A stretch of DNA of 64,000 bases, taken from the NCBI GenBank assembly GCA_963277665.1, contig OY728143.1, positions 232,491,591 through 232,555,590 of the forward strand. The letters are read 5' to 3'. The number at the start of each line of letters is the position of its first letter. Positions within the stretch are counted from its first letter, which is position 1. The notes beneath the pieces are model-generated. The model worked only from the letters and a program-made list of their open reading frames with translations. It made no database searches and was not told the DNA's origin. Shown one piece after another: positions 1 through 13,660 of the stretch. Source of the stretch: Viscum album. Lineage: Eukaryota > Streptophyta > Magnoliopsida > Santalales > Viscaceae. The translations under genes were made by a program, and so were the position numbers.

Positions 1-3000
1 TACATATATCCCCATTAAATCCTTTTTGAGTACAAACATGATTAAAAAAATATTAATACAACCAAGAGTGTTACTAATTAACTTGAAAATATGATCACTA
101 CCTAGTAAATTCCACTCCCTATATTTTTACACCAAAACATAATAAAAAATTCCCAAATTATATGGTTATATTAAAAATATAAAACCAACACAATAAATTC
201 CAACAAATGATGGTCCCAAAATCATTTTGGCCACTGTACGGGTAGCCTACTCCCAAAATAACATGTTTATCATCTAATCCACTTCTAGAATTATTATTCA
301 AATATGATACCCAAAGTAATAAATCCATATCAGCCAGTGGAGTGATGATAATGACACACTAACTTGCCCAAAAAATAGGTTTCGCATTACCAGAATGTTC
401 GGGCACCCTAATGTATCCCTGATTCAAATAATTATTTATGTATTGAATAATTTTTTTAATGAACCATACCATGAATATCTTACCCAAGACCCATGAAATC
501 ATGATACGAGACCCGTTTCTCATACCTTATTTCCTAAAGCTATGTAAAATCACAAGGGTATCAATATGTAAATCATAGTGTATAGTTTTACCATGAAATA
601 AAAAAACATGACCCATGTTAAAAAAATTATGATAAATAATAAGAGTACAACACATAATAATGAAATACATAAATGAACAATACAGTGAAAAACCAATAGG
701 ATATTCTAGAAAATAGTACATGAAAGACCAAAGACATGTATTTTGGAGATTATTAGTCACCACCTTCCCAATCTACATCATAGGAAATATCAACCAAGAG
801 AAGTTACCATACACATAACCACCTACCATATACCAAAATAATATGAAAACAAGGATAATATTTCCAAAAGTTATATTTAGGGATTTATATCTATATTTTA
901 GTAGGGTAGCACTAATATATCTATAGAAATACAAACATAATGAAATAGTTATCTCACACATTCAAAAAACGATTTACAATGAAAGTGGGATATGATTTTT
1001 TTATAAAATCTCCTTTGGTATTCTATTCAAAACATTTCATATTCAATGGAAAAATAATGTGAACATACATTAGAATTTTAAAAAATAATGTTACCATAAA
1101 AACACACCCCATGAGATAACATGGAGAGAATATTATGAAACACAATGGAAACCCTGAAAATAATATTTGGTCTTCAAGAACTGTGTCCACATGAAAACTT
1201 GAATATTCAAAATACGATATTATTAACCATGATATAAATTTGAAACCAACATGAATGAAATATCACTTGGAAATAGCCTCTATAAATTCATAACTTGGGA
1301 GATAAAAAGGTTAGTAATTTTGAAAGTGAATCATATGATACCAAGTCAAGTAACTGTCTATCAATATAAGGCTATACATTAACATAAATATCATCATGGA
1401 AAACTATATAAAATTCTATATTTGTATTACAGAAAAAATGGGTTATATAATATCAGGTCCATGGTTTCCAAATTATCATTTGTTCCCTATTTTCTCAAAA
1501 CAAAAAATAATATACAACCAAAAATATATGAAACATCTCAATAGGAGAATTATAAACACTCTCATGAATTTATTATATACTTTCAAATAAAGATAACTGA
1601 TTAAATTTTTTTAAAAACTATGTTGAATGGCTAAAATGTAATTAAAATCCATTTTAGAATCCATTAAATTTTTTAAATTTATTCCCAAATACCAGAAGTG
1701 AATAAATAATGTTTCAAGAAAACCCCTGTTAAAATGTTTTGTTCAAATCATATGATATGGAATTTAGGAAAAAAACATCACATGTTCCAAATTAATGAAT
1801 TTAATAAATCATATAAAAATATATTACAAGAACACCTGTCAAAAAATTGGTTATCACAAATGTATAGAGACACCATCCTAATAAAGTATTGATAATTTCT
1901 TTCCACAAAAACCTATTAGGTATGAAAAATCAATGAAAATCACCTATTGAAATTCCCACAAAAAGAAAGAAGAAGTAAATTCTAGTGAAGTCAGATCCCC
2001 TTCTACAATAGCTGGAAACCCAAAATTCTATCCATATAATGTAAAATATGGGGTTAGATAGACTCTTATAATATTATAGAAATACACTATGAACTATAAT
2101 TCCATGTAGTAAAACTTTCAATTTGAAATATCTAGTTAATTCTATATTTAGTGAAAGCATTGATGGATAATGTTTTGAAGCACACATAAAAGAGATAAAA
2201 TATTTAAACAAAATAAAATAAATAAACTCCCTTGAATTACATTTCAAAAAATATTTATAAGTGTTATCGAGTCAATATAGAGAAAAATAATTGATAAATG
2301 TGTTTTTATTATTTTTTGACAAAGTGAATTCTATTTGATGTTATAATAGTTTCACCCTTACACAGATCATGTGTTTCGTGTAAGGGTACATTATTACCCC
2401 TATATAATCATTGATGTTAAAAAATTACACATATGAAGATCTTAATTATCATTACATTAATCCAGATTACATTTATGAATATCTCGATTAACCTTATGTG
2501 GCCTTTGAAACATGGGTGATACCCTTATGTGTAGCTGGAAAGACCATAAAACACCACATGAAACCAATTATCTATCCATAAATGATACCTTTAATACCTA
2601 CATGCAAGGTTAGAAAATAGAAGGTTACCCTTGAGTTTCATGTGAGGTACCCTTATTCATTAGTTATACATAGGTTTAGACCCTTATACAGTGCTAGGGT
2701 TTCCCATATATAGTTCAAACACACATGGTATTACCATTATGAATAACTATTATTACCCTTACACAGTGCATATATACCCACATACAACACATTTCTACCC
2801 TAAAAAATGTATAGTAGCCAAGATACCCAGACAAAACATAGGGATATTCCATTGTAACCTTACATAATACATATAAATAAGTTGTTACCTTTCTCAAATC
2901 CTAGAAGGAAACACATGTAATTGTAGGAAGAACAGACCCTTACATAAACACTACACCAAGCATAAGGTAAAACATTATGTTATGAAATATAATATTTCAA

Positions 3001-5080
3001 TTGAAAGGGATTATAAATTAAGACTAAAGAGGTTTTTAAATTATCATTAATATAAGGGTGTTATAATTATCCCCACCATAAGTGATTTGTTCTTCAATAT
3101 TTCATCTAGGATTCAGAACCCATGAAGAGAGAAGGATAATAATACACAAACAATGAATTACATATACACATCATGTGGTTATCCAATATTCACTTCAAGA
3201 GTACACAAATTAATTTTTTCCTTTTACCGTACAGTACCATATCCTAGGGAAAAAAATAAAGACATGAATAGACCCTGATCGTTGAAACAAATATCTGGTT
3301 TGTACGACATTACATTATAATATGAAACAATCAATCAAAATTAATACGAATTAATATATTATTATTATAGCCTTACATGACACAAATTTTAAATTCACAT
3401 ACACAAGATAAAGTAAAATATAATAAAACATTTCCATTGAATGTATCTTTATTCACTATATCATATATTTTTATATAAATCATTTTATAATTTATGGAAT
3501 CTTAGGGAAATGAAGAAAAATATATGTGATCTGAATTTCCCTATAATGGTTTTTACAGTGGAAGATATAATGAGTAAATAAATAATTTTAAATATGAAAC
3601 AACAGATAACAAAAAAACATATTCAATTTAATCCAAAATATAGAAACAACGAATAATATAATAGGAATAATATTACACAATATAATTCCATATAACTAAT
3701 CACCTGAAATTGAAAATGATATATGTATAACATAACTATTTGAAGAATAACATCAACATTAATAACTACTTTTACAATGATGGAATTAATAATTCAGAAC
3801 ATCAAAATCAAGTCATCATGACCTTCTCTGATGGCTCTATATACAAATAGGAAATGTGTGCACTAAATAACCAAAATGGTTTTCCTCATGAAACAAATGA
3901 CGAGTCAATGTGATATTAAGGTCCACTATAATCAATTATTAACTCTAATACATTCATCATATGAAATAGTAGTATAAAAAATCAATACATAATCAACATG
4001 GACATTTATATTAAAAATAGAGCATATGAAATGATAATATTTCATACTTTAAAATAGATCATAAATCATCTATAGTATGAATAAGGATTGTATCATTACA
4101 AAATATCACTAGTAGATTATATTTAAGATAAAGGATTTTTTTAATTGATGAATGAAACTACTAAAAAATTTATATAAAATTTTTTTTGAGGAAAATACAG
4201 ATTTCAAATTTAAATTCACATTTAATATCTTAGAATTTCATGAATATTATGAAAAAAATTACTTTGAAAATATTTATGAAAATGAGGCAAGTAATATTGA
4301 ATAAATTTTGTTTCCATGATGGTAGAAATTTTCATTAATGTCACATAAAAAGCATTGTATCCTTCAATATTTTATGTAAATATTACAAAAGTATTTCATT
4401 CATAAATGTCAAGAAGGTTCCTTTTAAATAATTTTCAAAAAAACAAACACATGGGTAAAAATTTCATTAGTAAAATGTTATAGAATATTGAAATCATTCA
4501 CTAAGAAATTGTGTTCTATATGATGACATGGAAAAAATTATTCTTAACCAAGTAGAAAACAATGTTATGTTTTCATTAATTTTTTTTTATCTTGAGTATT
4601 AAATAGAATAAAATGAATTAAAATCATATAATTTTCAGATACCCCCATAATATAAGAAAATAGTTTTTATCTATGATGGAAATATCAAATAATATTCCCA
4701 TTGATGACTTAATCATAAACAAATATCAAAAAATGATGAAATTATGAAATAAATCCATACTAATTTGATAAATATTAAATATTTATCCCCATGAATGAAT
4801 AAAATAAAAATAATGAAAATATTATGAAAATAAGCATATTAATGACATAACATGTCAATGGAATAATAAATCATACATATAAATCAAATTTTGGTCATAA
4901 TAATAATTTTTACCTCCATGAATGAAAATTGAGAGGATATCAATTATAATGATTGTACCATTGATGTGAGAATTATCCAATGAATTAAAAATTCACAAGT
5001 AATGTAAATACAAAAACAATATTAAAAATAATACAAAATAAAATAAAGGTTATTTTGAGAACTAATTTCCACAAAACATA
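1..5080. other. Decayed AT-rich DNA without recognisable genes
   Basis: No open frame longer than about 80 codons occurs on either strand, and none of the short ones resembles a known family. The base composition is extremely AT-rich with very few CpG, as expected for old, methylated, deaminated repeat DNA. The only internal structure I can point to is the group of short CCCTTACAC-type repeats at 2350-2960, listed separately. It is most likely very old transposon sequence, but no LTR ends, primer site or pol motif could be identified. Confidence 0.5.
2354..2387. repeat. 10-bp inverted repeat (hairpin)
   Basis: ACCCTTACAC at 2354-2363 is followed, after a 14-base loop, by its exact reverse complement GTGTAAGGGT at 2378-2387. 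Related words (ACCCTTA, ACCCTTACACAGTG) recur irregularly to about 2945, for example near 2522, 2629, 2650, 2680, 2756 and 2935. The spacing is not regular enough to call a clean tandem array. The hairpin is directly visible; no function can be assigned. Confidence 0.5.
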
Positions 5081-5089
5081 GTCAATTAA

Positions 5090-5760
5090 TTATACTTATT
5101 AGTAAATGAATGGAAATTGAGTTAAGAAACCCCTTATCTCATGTATGACTCATCTTGTACATTAGTTTTCATCGTGAATAACAATGTTATTTTATCTAAA
5201 TAATTTATTATGAAATATTTTCAAGATTATTATTTTATTTTTTTATGTTATTATAATGTTATATTAAATTAAATAATAAATTATGGTCACATTATATGTT
5301 TTGACAATATTTAGTTATTATATAGAGATTGACATAAATAAGATAACTAATGTAAATTTTTTCATTTATACATCACATTTAGTATAATAATCATAGTCTA
5401 ATTATAATTTTTGTATGATAGTTATTATTTTAAAACCAACCATGAAATATTTTCAAGACAAATGAACATCATTATAATCATGTAGATGATTATTCGTATG
5501 TACATATAAGTAATGTTACCATGTTTAATGATCATGATTGAATGAATGTATGTATTACTTTATATTTCTATATTGATCATTATATCTGAAAAACAAGAAA
5601 TATTCTTTAAATAAACATTTATTCTTAATATATGTGATGATTTGTTTGAAAATGGATCACATCCCTTCAAAATGGTGGTATTCTACACATACATATGCAA
5701 GACACTATCATTTTTAGTCGGATATAATGGTGAATATTATTTTATATATTGTTTATAATG
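5090..5760 (-). repeat. Cryptic decayed LTR-like fragment
   Basis: This stretch shows weak collinear similarity to the middle of the element B LTRs (compare 21080-21680 and 55020-55600). A word like CCCTTATCTCATGTATG near 5130 is followed by two degraded copies of the GTACGTAC-type motif, near 5487 and 5689, about 200 bp apart. That is close to the 188-190 bp spacing in the better LTRs. Every CpG of the motif has become TpG or CpA. Ends could not be found. It may be a remnant of another Tekay-type LTR in the - orientation, but the similarity is low enough to need an alignment program. Confidence 0.3.
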
Positions 5761-8700
5761 AAAAATAAGTCATCAATATCATATATAAATATTAAACTCG
5801 TCATTATAACAATAAAAACCATATTATTCATGATTTTTTTGATATTTAATCCCCCTTATGTATAACATAATTTATTTTAATTGAAAAAAATTGATTATTT
5901 TCCAATTTTTTGAACAATATTGAGTTTGATCAAATAAGAAGAAAAAGATACATATATAGTTATCTGAAATCTCTTTGTAAAATACTACTTATTTATGTGT
6001 GGTGAAATTACATTTCTAAAGCAATATTGAAGATGCATTAAAATATATGAAATATAAAAGGTAAAATCACAAGATTAGAATTGATATAGAAGGATTGAAT
6101 TGGGAAAAAATATCTGGAAAACACTAATTCACATCATGACTTATATTCATGATGTGAATGTAAAAAAATAAAGGAAATGGAAATAATACATGAAACTTTT
6201 GTCCCCACATATTAGAAATCATGAAAACCCTATTCTATACGTTATATATTTTATATATCAAAGGTCCATTACCACACATTTCAAATTATGAAAAAAATTA
6301 CCTGACATGAATCTCTTTGACATAGAAAAAAATAGTGATTTATGATGATATATTCTTCCAAGACTATATTAATGGCCACAAGACCACCCATGATAGAGTA
6401 TAACCATTTAATTTAATATTTTTTACATCCCTGACTGGATATATGTCTATAAATATGATTATATAGGGATTTACATAGATCAATTTGTGATAGTAATTAT
6501 AAATGAAGGACCTAATTAGATTTATTTCCGCACTTTAGTTTTCATTTAATTATTTAATGTGATGTCTCCCCACTCTCGAATCAACACAAAAACCCCATCC
6601 AAGATGGGATAGGTTCTATTAGTGATCAGTAGGGGGGCTAGAACTATGTTCTTTTTTTGAGTTCATGGTCATTAATTAAATAAATCCTATTCTTATTTCA
6701 ACATCTTGTTTCAATTAATAATTTATATTTTAAATTATTAATGTAGTGGTGAAAGTTTTTGATTCTAGAATTTTTTATTTCCTTGGTCAGAGATCTATTT
6801 ATTGCAATAAAATAATTCCTATATACATATAATCAAATATGTTTTTGGTTGTGAGTGTTGGATGTTCGCAATCATTTTTTTGAATTATATTTTAGAACTA
6901 CTAATTTATCAGCGAACAATAATACCAAGTCATTTATTGCCTAATTTAATCAAGAGATTCATCTACAATTCAACACACATATGATGGAGGCAATGGAAAA
7001 TAGAGATATCATATTTGAATATTATCATCATGAGTATTTTTCCAAGGTATTTAGAGGAAATTATTGATGAATCTCTCTCTTACTAGCCATCATAATATAA
7101 CGACGTAAAAATTGGAAACCATGATAGATGGACACTAGGTCCTGCTAGACCATCTCTGATCACCATCAATCAAAACTATTTTTATGTTGATCATTTTAAA
7201 TTACTTTTACATTAAATTTAAAAAAAACAATTAAAATAATTTTATTCATAAAAACAACCACGTTCAAAAAACATTTAGTGTTTACTCATCATCAGAAAAA
7301 TTGTTCTGTAAACTATTGTATTATACGAGTAAATATAAAATTATACAGTTAAGACACCCATAACAAGCATGTGTGAATATTGTATTAGTTTATAGTTATC
7401 CAATTTCTCAAAATACCAATAACTTAAAAAAATCAAATTTCAATCCACATAAATATAAAAAATAATTAGTTGATTTGATCCAGAAATTCATAAAACAGTA
7501 ACCCAATTAAGAAAAATAAATTGGAAAAAAGTATTTGAGTCAATAAAAATTCACGATTTGATTTAACATATTAGTTTTCTTTCTAAAATTGAATGAATGT
7601 ATCGAAATCCCAACCCAACAATGAGTGATCTCTATGCAATATAGTTTTAAAATCATTAGAACACACATTTTGTACCTTCTTTATATATTAATTTTTAGAA
7701 AAAAATAGAAGATTAAAATTTTACCCAAATTTGATGGTCTTATAAGAGAATTACCAAATAAACATATTAAATAATTTTAAAAGTATGTTATATAGTTTGA
7801 AAACCCAAGGAGTATTATAAGAATTGATAATGTGGAGGGAATTCCACTTCCCATATGAGGGATATATAAATGAATAGTTTTATTGTAGGAAACCAAGAGA
7901 GGCTCATGACTGAGAATATCTACAATGATTCTTAATTCAAATAAATTTACCAGATGTAGTATTAAATCTATCCCAAAACATATATCTATTATTCACCAAT
8001 CTACTAGAGAGACACTTTATGAGTACTAGGAGTTATTTAAGAATCATTATTCAAAAATCCCACATCTGAATGTAGAGGATTACCACTTTCTTCTTTTCAT
8101 ATATCATTGATTTATCTATAATAACCAAAACCTGTCTTATTCCTCATCTATATGAGATAATATTTACAAGTCACCGAAATAAGCAAGAGGTTTGATTGAG
8201 AATTTTTCACACAAATAATAGCAACTAGGCAGTAGAGGTACAAGTATGAGAGGCATCTATCGGGTATGAAATTCCAATTCATCATCTCTACCTAAATCCA
8301 AATATGATGACCACACCGGGTTAGTGTGAAAATAGTTGAGACGCATATAATTAGAAAATAACCATCATCTCAATAATGTGTTTTAGGTTCTTTTAAAACT
8401 CATAGTACTGATTAGTGCCCTAATTTATTGGGAATAGAGAGATCTAATGCATCTTTTATGCCACCAAAAATCAACTCGAATCAACCATGTGAACCGTAGA
8501 ATATATCAAGATATATAATGAGCAAAAAAAATTACTACTATCAAATAAAAAAGTTACCAAAACCTCCTTTAAAACAGTAGGAACAATATAATTAAACACC
8601 CATTCAACATAACTATCTACCACAACATTTCATGATGAAAAATTTTGAGAAAACATCCCCTAGTGCACCAACAAGTGAAGAGAAGAAGTTTCATACCAAG

Positions 8701-9570
8701 GTTGTAGGAGTTTGATATAAAATAGATAAAATCATATACTAGTTTAGATGTTTTATGGAAATTTTGGAAAAAACCTTGGAATGATACAATCCTAGAGGAT
8801 TCTAAATCCCAAGGGGAATGTAAACATTATCTAATCCAAAATAGGAAAAGATATTCAGCCAACTAATACATGAATGGATATTGAGTCTGAGAATAATGAT
8901 GTAGATCCACCAATCCATCCAATAGGTGACGATATGTAGTGATTAAATTTAAATACTATGTTCATAAAATAATAGACAATAATGCCCATATATTACCATC
9001 AAAGGGGAAAAGATATCCTGGAACTATCACCCTATGAATTAGATTATTCAATTAAATAAGAAGAATTTTGACTACAAAAAGGGTTTCCAGTGACCTTTTA
9101 AATGGTTGTAATTACTAACCCACTATTGGATGTGATTAATAAAACCATCCTATATGAATAATTTATCAAATGTTTGTGCATAAATATAACATGTCTGGAT
9201 GGAAATGATTGAATCAGCCTATAGAGATGTGTCTCAACATTTACCACAGTTCCAATAATAGAAAAACGTGAAGATAAATGGATTATATAATTTCAATTAA
9301 TTATTAGATCATTAACATTTATGTCTTATCTATGTGATTTAGGAATTTATTTAAATTTATGAATCTCATGTAGTTTTATTAATTTTATATTAGATAACTA
9401 AAACACAAATGATATGTAGTAATATTATAAAATAGATCCACCATTTTACTAGTGGGAGTTGTAGAATATTTACTCCTAAGAGTAATATTAATCATTTTCC
9501 TAAAATAGTTCTATGTCCTAACTATTGAAGTAGACCGAACACTAGGACACTCAACCATAATTCTAGTGAG
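5761..9570. other. Decayed AT-rich DNA, possibly 5' part of the Tat-type element
   Basis: No gene is recognisable. By position, the gag and leader of the + strand Athila/Tat-type element whose RT begins near 10200 should lie in its right part, but no gag motif could be read. A short purine run (AGTAGGGGGG near 6629) stands out in the AT-rich background. It could be an old polypurine tract, but no matching LTR border was found. Confidence 0.35.
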
Positions 9571-9579
9571 TCCATTCAT

Positions 9580-10618
9580 GAAGAGAGAAAACCCATAATT
9601 AATTAACATAATGGTACAATTAAAATGGATGTTGGAGATAACATAGTTTACATCATCATAAATTCCAGAATGATCCATACACCAATAATTATTTTATTCG
9701 ATATGATATCCCACGATGAAGGTACAATTCCAATTTATTATTCCAGTATGATTATGGAATTCATTAAATTAGGAGACCATTTTTCATATGAAAATTACCA
9801 TACCAAAAATCATAATAATCCAAATTTTTTAATATAAAAATAATAAAATTTTAATTTTTTTTGTTAATTAAGAAAATGAGGATGACATCATATTGGAGAT
9901 TCAATCATTAATATAAGGAAACTACAATTCAATATCATCAATTAAATAAACCCCATCCATAGAGTTAAATTCATTTCCATGTGATTTGAGTTATCCTTAC
10001 CATGTCAAAGGAGAGAAACTACAATTTATAATTTTCAATAACCAATATAATTCAAAATATACACATTCATTATCCTACAATAAATAAATTTTCAGAATAT
10101 AGGATGGAATTTAGGTGATATAACTATAATTAACAACAATGTTTACTCTCATTGAATATTTTCAGAATGTGAATCCAATCCTATTAATTAGTCATAAATA
10201 AGGCTTAATCCCACCATCCTGGAGATTGTTAAGAAGGATAGAGAGAAACTACTAGTAGAAAAAATTATTTACCTAATATATTATTCACAGTGGGCCATCC
10301 CTATATATGTTCTACCAAAGAAAACATGTCATACAATTTTAAATTTTTAGAAAAATGAATTTATTCACATGAGAATGAAAAATAGTAAAGGGTTGTATAT
10401 AGATTAAAACAATATCCATCATTATACAAATAAAGATTAATTCGAAATTCCATTCATTGATTAGATGCTAGAAATATATGGTGGAAAACCTAATTATTTA
10501 TTTCTTGATAGTTTATTTTGGTAAATCCAAGAAAACATTGCACCAGAAAACCAGGAGACGATGATATTCACGAGTCCTTTTGTCATATTTTGTTATTAGA
10601 GGATGTTTTTTTAAAAAA
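9580..10618 (+). pseudogene. Athila/Tat-type pol fragment: protease tail (weak) and RT N-terminal half
   Basis: Remnant of the polyprotein of an Athila/Tat-lineage Ty3/gypsy element, the oldest host element in the nest. From 10201 one frame can be read for about 139 codons to 10618. It follows the RT N-terminal region of this lineage: RLNP at its start, then ILEIVKKDREKLL, a QWAIPIYVLPKK block, a PFID(stop)MLE block, and an AP-EN-QE-T-F block before the RRMPFG region (here RMFF). It contains about six stop codons but no obvious frameshift. Upstream, IGWNLGDI (about 10105-10130) matches the conserved segment before the RT in this lineage. The 9625-9837 reading frame, with a MDVGD stretch, could be a protease tail but is weak. 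The reading breaks exactly at 10618, where element C begins, and resumes at 18374. Confidence 0.75.
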
Positions 10619-13600
10619 TGTAATACCCCATGTACATTTATATAGTGTATGGTGAGTATTCTCACATATTATATTTAAGAATTCCTTAATGTATTTCTCA
10701 AACATTCCACTATTTTCAGTATCAACTTCAATCAGTTATTATATATTTTGAAATAATTTTAAAACATTAATTAAGAAAAAACAAGTTTTATATTTCATAA
10801 AATATCATTTCATGGTTGATAATGGTATTGTGCTAGGAAAAATAATCTCAGAAAAATGATTTGAGGTTGATAAGATAAAGGATAATGTTTTTAACTTATT
10901 TACATATTCAACATTCCGTTAGCATGTAAGATGTTTTTAAGCCATTAAGGTTTCTACTAAATTTTTATTCTTTATTTTTCATGGCATCCCAACCATAGAT
11001 GCCACTTGGGAGATACCCCAATCATGGTGAGACACATGAAATCAACCACATATCCCTAAATACCAGAGGATTCTGGGCTGTAGAGAAGTACTAGGGTGGG
11101 TCTATGGGGAGATTATGCCCCCATTACCTGAGTGTAGCAATGTAGATAATACCAAAATAGGAAAATAATGGACGTAATAACAAACAATATAAAGAGAAAA
11201 TAATAAAAATAACTTATATAACTAGAATAATATACAATAACAGTGGATTATTAATGTTATGTACCTAGAATACAAGAAAAAATGGATACAAATTAGCAGA
11301 CATACATATAAACACCATTATAGTAAAGGAAATACATAAACTATCCCAAGAATACCAAGATATAGCTTGGTCATATGCTACCAGCTGTGTCATAGCACAA
11401 CAATCAATAACATGTTTAAATCATTATGTTTCCCTTTATAAAAAACTATATATATATAATCTCCCTCATGTACCAAATGACACTCGAAGAGGGTGTGAGA
11501 AAAATATCAATGCGCCACCACCAATGGTGCCTAAAACAACCAACCCATGTAATCAAATGGAATAGTGTTCAACAATTTATATATTAAGTATATAAGAACA
11601 ATGTAACTAAATACCCATGTACCTACTTTAGCACTCAGTTAGTGTCTGAACTTGTAACTAGATCATTAATTGTTTAATTACTAGTTTATATAAACATGGA
11701 ATGTGTGGAATATCAAGTACTAACATATCCTTATAATAGTATAAATATTGTTGGTTCCAAGATGTAAAAAGGTAACATTAATTTTTAGTTATTATTAATT
11801 TTTTCGATGGTATGCACCAAGAAAACTACATCTCAAGGGATGAATAATTATTATTAATTGAGACTAGAAAAGGGATAAGAGTGTAATACATTTGGAATCA
11901 TCCATGGAATTACAACAATAAAACACCTACTAGGTCCAAGGAGTTCTTACAAGGTAAAATGGTGTTATACAATGAATTTTCTTGATAGACAATAAACATT
12001 GAAGAAATGTTTTAATGCTAGATCTGAGGACTGTATCAAAGAATCCCTGTATATATAATTAATGGATCCTATGGTTTCATACAAGGAATCCACAGGTAGA
12101 ATATGATTGGGTTCTTAGGTATGTCTCACCCATGGCATCTGGAAAATTTGAGTCGGAATGACACACTCAAGTACCAAAGGCATGCCCTCGGTAATCCAAG
12201 AGAAAACATGGGTCAATAATCCCTATAATGATTTAATGTTCCACATGATTAATGGATCACCATACATTAAATTCATTACAATTAATTTGGCCATATGATA
12301 ACTATTCCTTTATCACATTCAACTGGTTCAAGCCCTACCATACATTAGTTTGATAAGGAAAAGAGGCAAGAAAACTTTTAATTAAAAAATATAAATCAAA
12401 TTCAATTAATAGAATTCACAAACCTTCTTTCCAAAAACACGGAATGGTGTGATTCGTAGTGAAACCAAATATTCATTTATATTTAATAATACATGTCAGA
12501 TTCTATTAATACATGAAAATTTTAATTTAATGTTTATATATGAAAATGAAGTGCTGAACATATGCTGGTTAAGTGTTGTAAATACATGGTACATTCCATT
12601 AAAAAATTAAAAAAATAAATCAATCCACTTAATATATGGAATATTACCATTATATGGTTGAATCCAAGGAACATCTGAACAGTTACCCAAATGCCCCAAA
12701 AAACCAAAAAACTAAATTATGGTGTAACACCCTATATGAGGTGTTGGGATTTTTTTGACATAACTAGAAATCACTAATAACATATTTAAAAAGAGTATAA
12801 TGATATGGTTCTAATAATTATAATAATTACATAATAATTAAATAAATTCAACCTGATGAAATCTTAAGGACAAACACATTAATTCCAAAATCAATGAACA
12901 CGATGGATGGGTTATAAACCACCAACATTAGTTTTTTATGAATCTTCTCATCTATTATTAGCCTTTAATGCATCTTGGAAGGGATTTGATCTGAGAAAAG
13001 AGTAAAATTTCTTACACCTTGATAACTAGATCAAGATATAGAAAAATGGATACTGGCTTAAATAGAGTTGTGTTCTTGTTGTTACACGTTCAACATGATA
13101 AAAACAATCTCAAATGGATCTCAGAAGAAGGATTTCACTTTATCCCTATGTTAGGCCTTCAAAAAGCTCCAAAATGAGATAAATTTATATTCATAATAAT
13201 TAAAATAGGATTAGGGATGATGGTTTGGGATAATTATATCATTAAGCGATAAATGTAAGGTTACCCAAAATTTAGCCTATGCATGGTTTGACTGCCAAAT
13301 TTTCCAATCCATTTTGAAACTAAGAGTGGGTACATTGAGCTAGAAGAGAATTGGTGGGTTATGTATCAAGGTTTTAGAAGCTATATGCCAACCATGAAAA
13401 ATTTATTATCCTAAAATTGAAGACTATCCACACGATTAGTTTTAACCATGCTACCTAACCACAAGGTTTCAATCTAACCGACCAACATGCTCATTTTTTC
13501 TAGAAGGATGGGTTTTGGGAACCAATAAATCCTCAGGCACCCTTTGTACATTCACTCACTCATTAAGAATCCATATTTTTTCGAAAATAACGAATTTTTC

Positions 13601-13646
13601 TGAAATTTAAAGAATCAATACTTGATAAAAAAATAGTTTCTTACTA
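10619..13646 (-). repeat. Element C 3' LTR (left copy, about 3.0 kb)
   Basis: It starts TGTAATACCCC at 10619, directly after the interrupted Tat RT, and ends near CTTACTA at 13646, directly before the polypurine tract complement. The part from about 11740 to 13646 aligns by eye with 16475-18373. Shared landmarks are an ATTAATGGATC block (12060 and 16790), CCAAGAGA-AACATG (12200 and 16928), and ATAATTAATTTGG-CATATGATAACT. The first 1.1 kb has no partner because the right copy is truncated, so its assignment to this LTR rests on the border with Tat pol alone. Confidence 0.65.
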
Positions 13647-13660
13647 TCTTCTCCCCTTAA
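13647..13660 (-). other. Polypurine tract of element C
   Basis: The + strand reads TCTTCTCCCCTT, so the element strand reads AAGGGGAGAAGA immediately before the 3' LTR. This is the expected place and composition for the plus-strand primer of a Ty3/gypsy element. Confidence 0.6.

Noticed and set aside
1..9600. Host gene exons in the left flank
   Set aside because: No exon-like open frame with recognisable protein similarity or splice-site context was found; the composition is that of decayed repeats.
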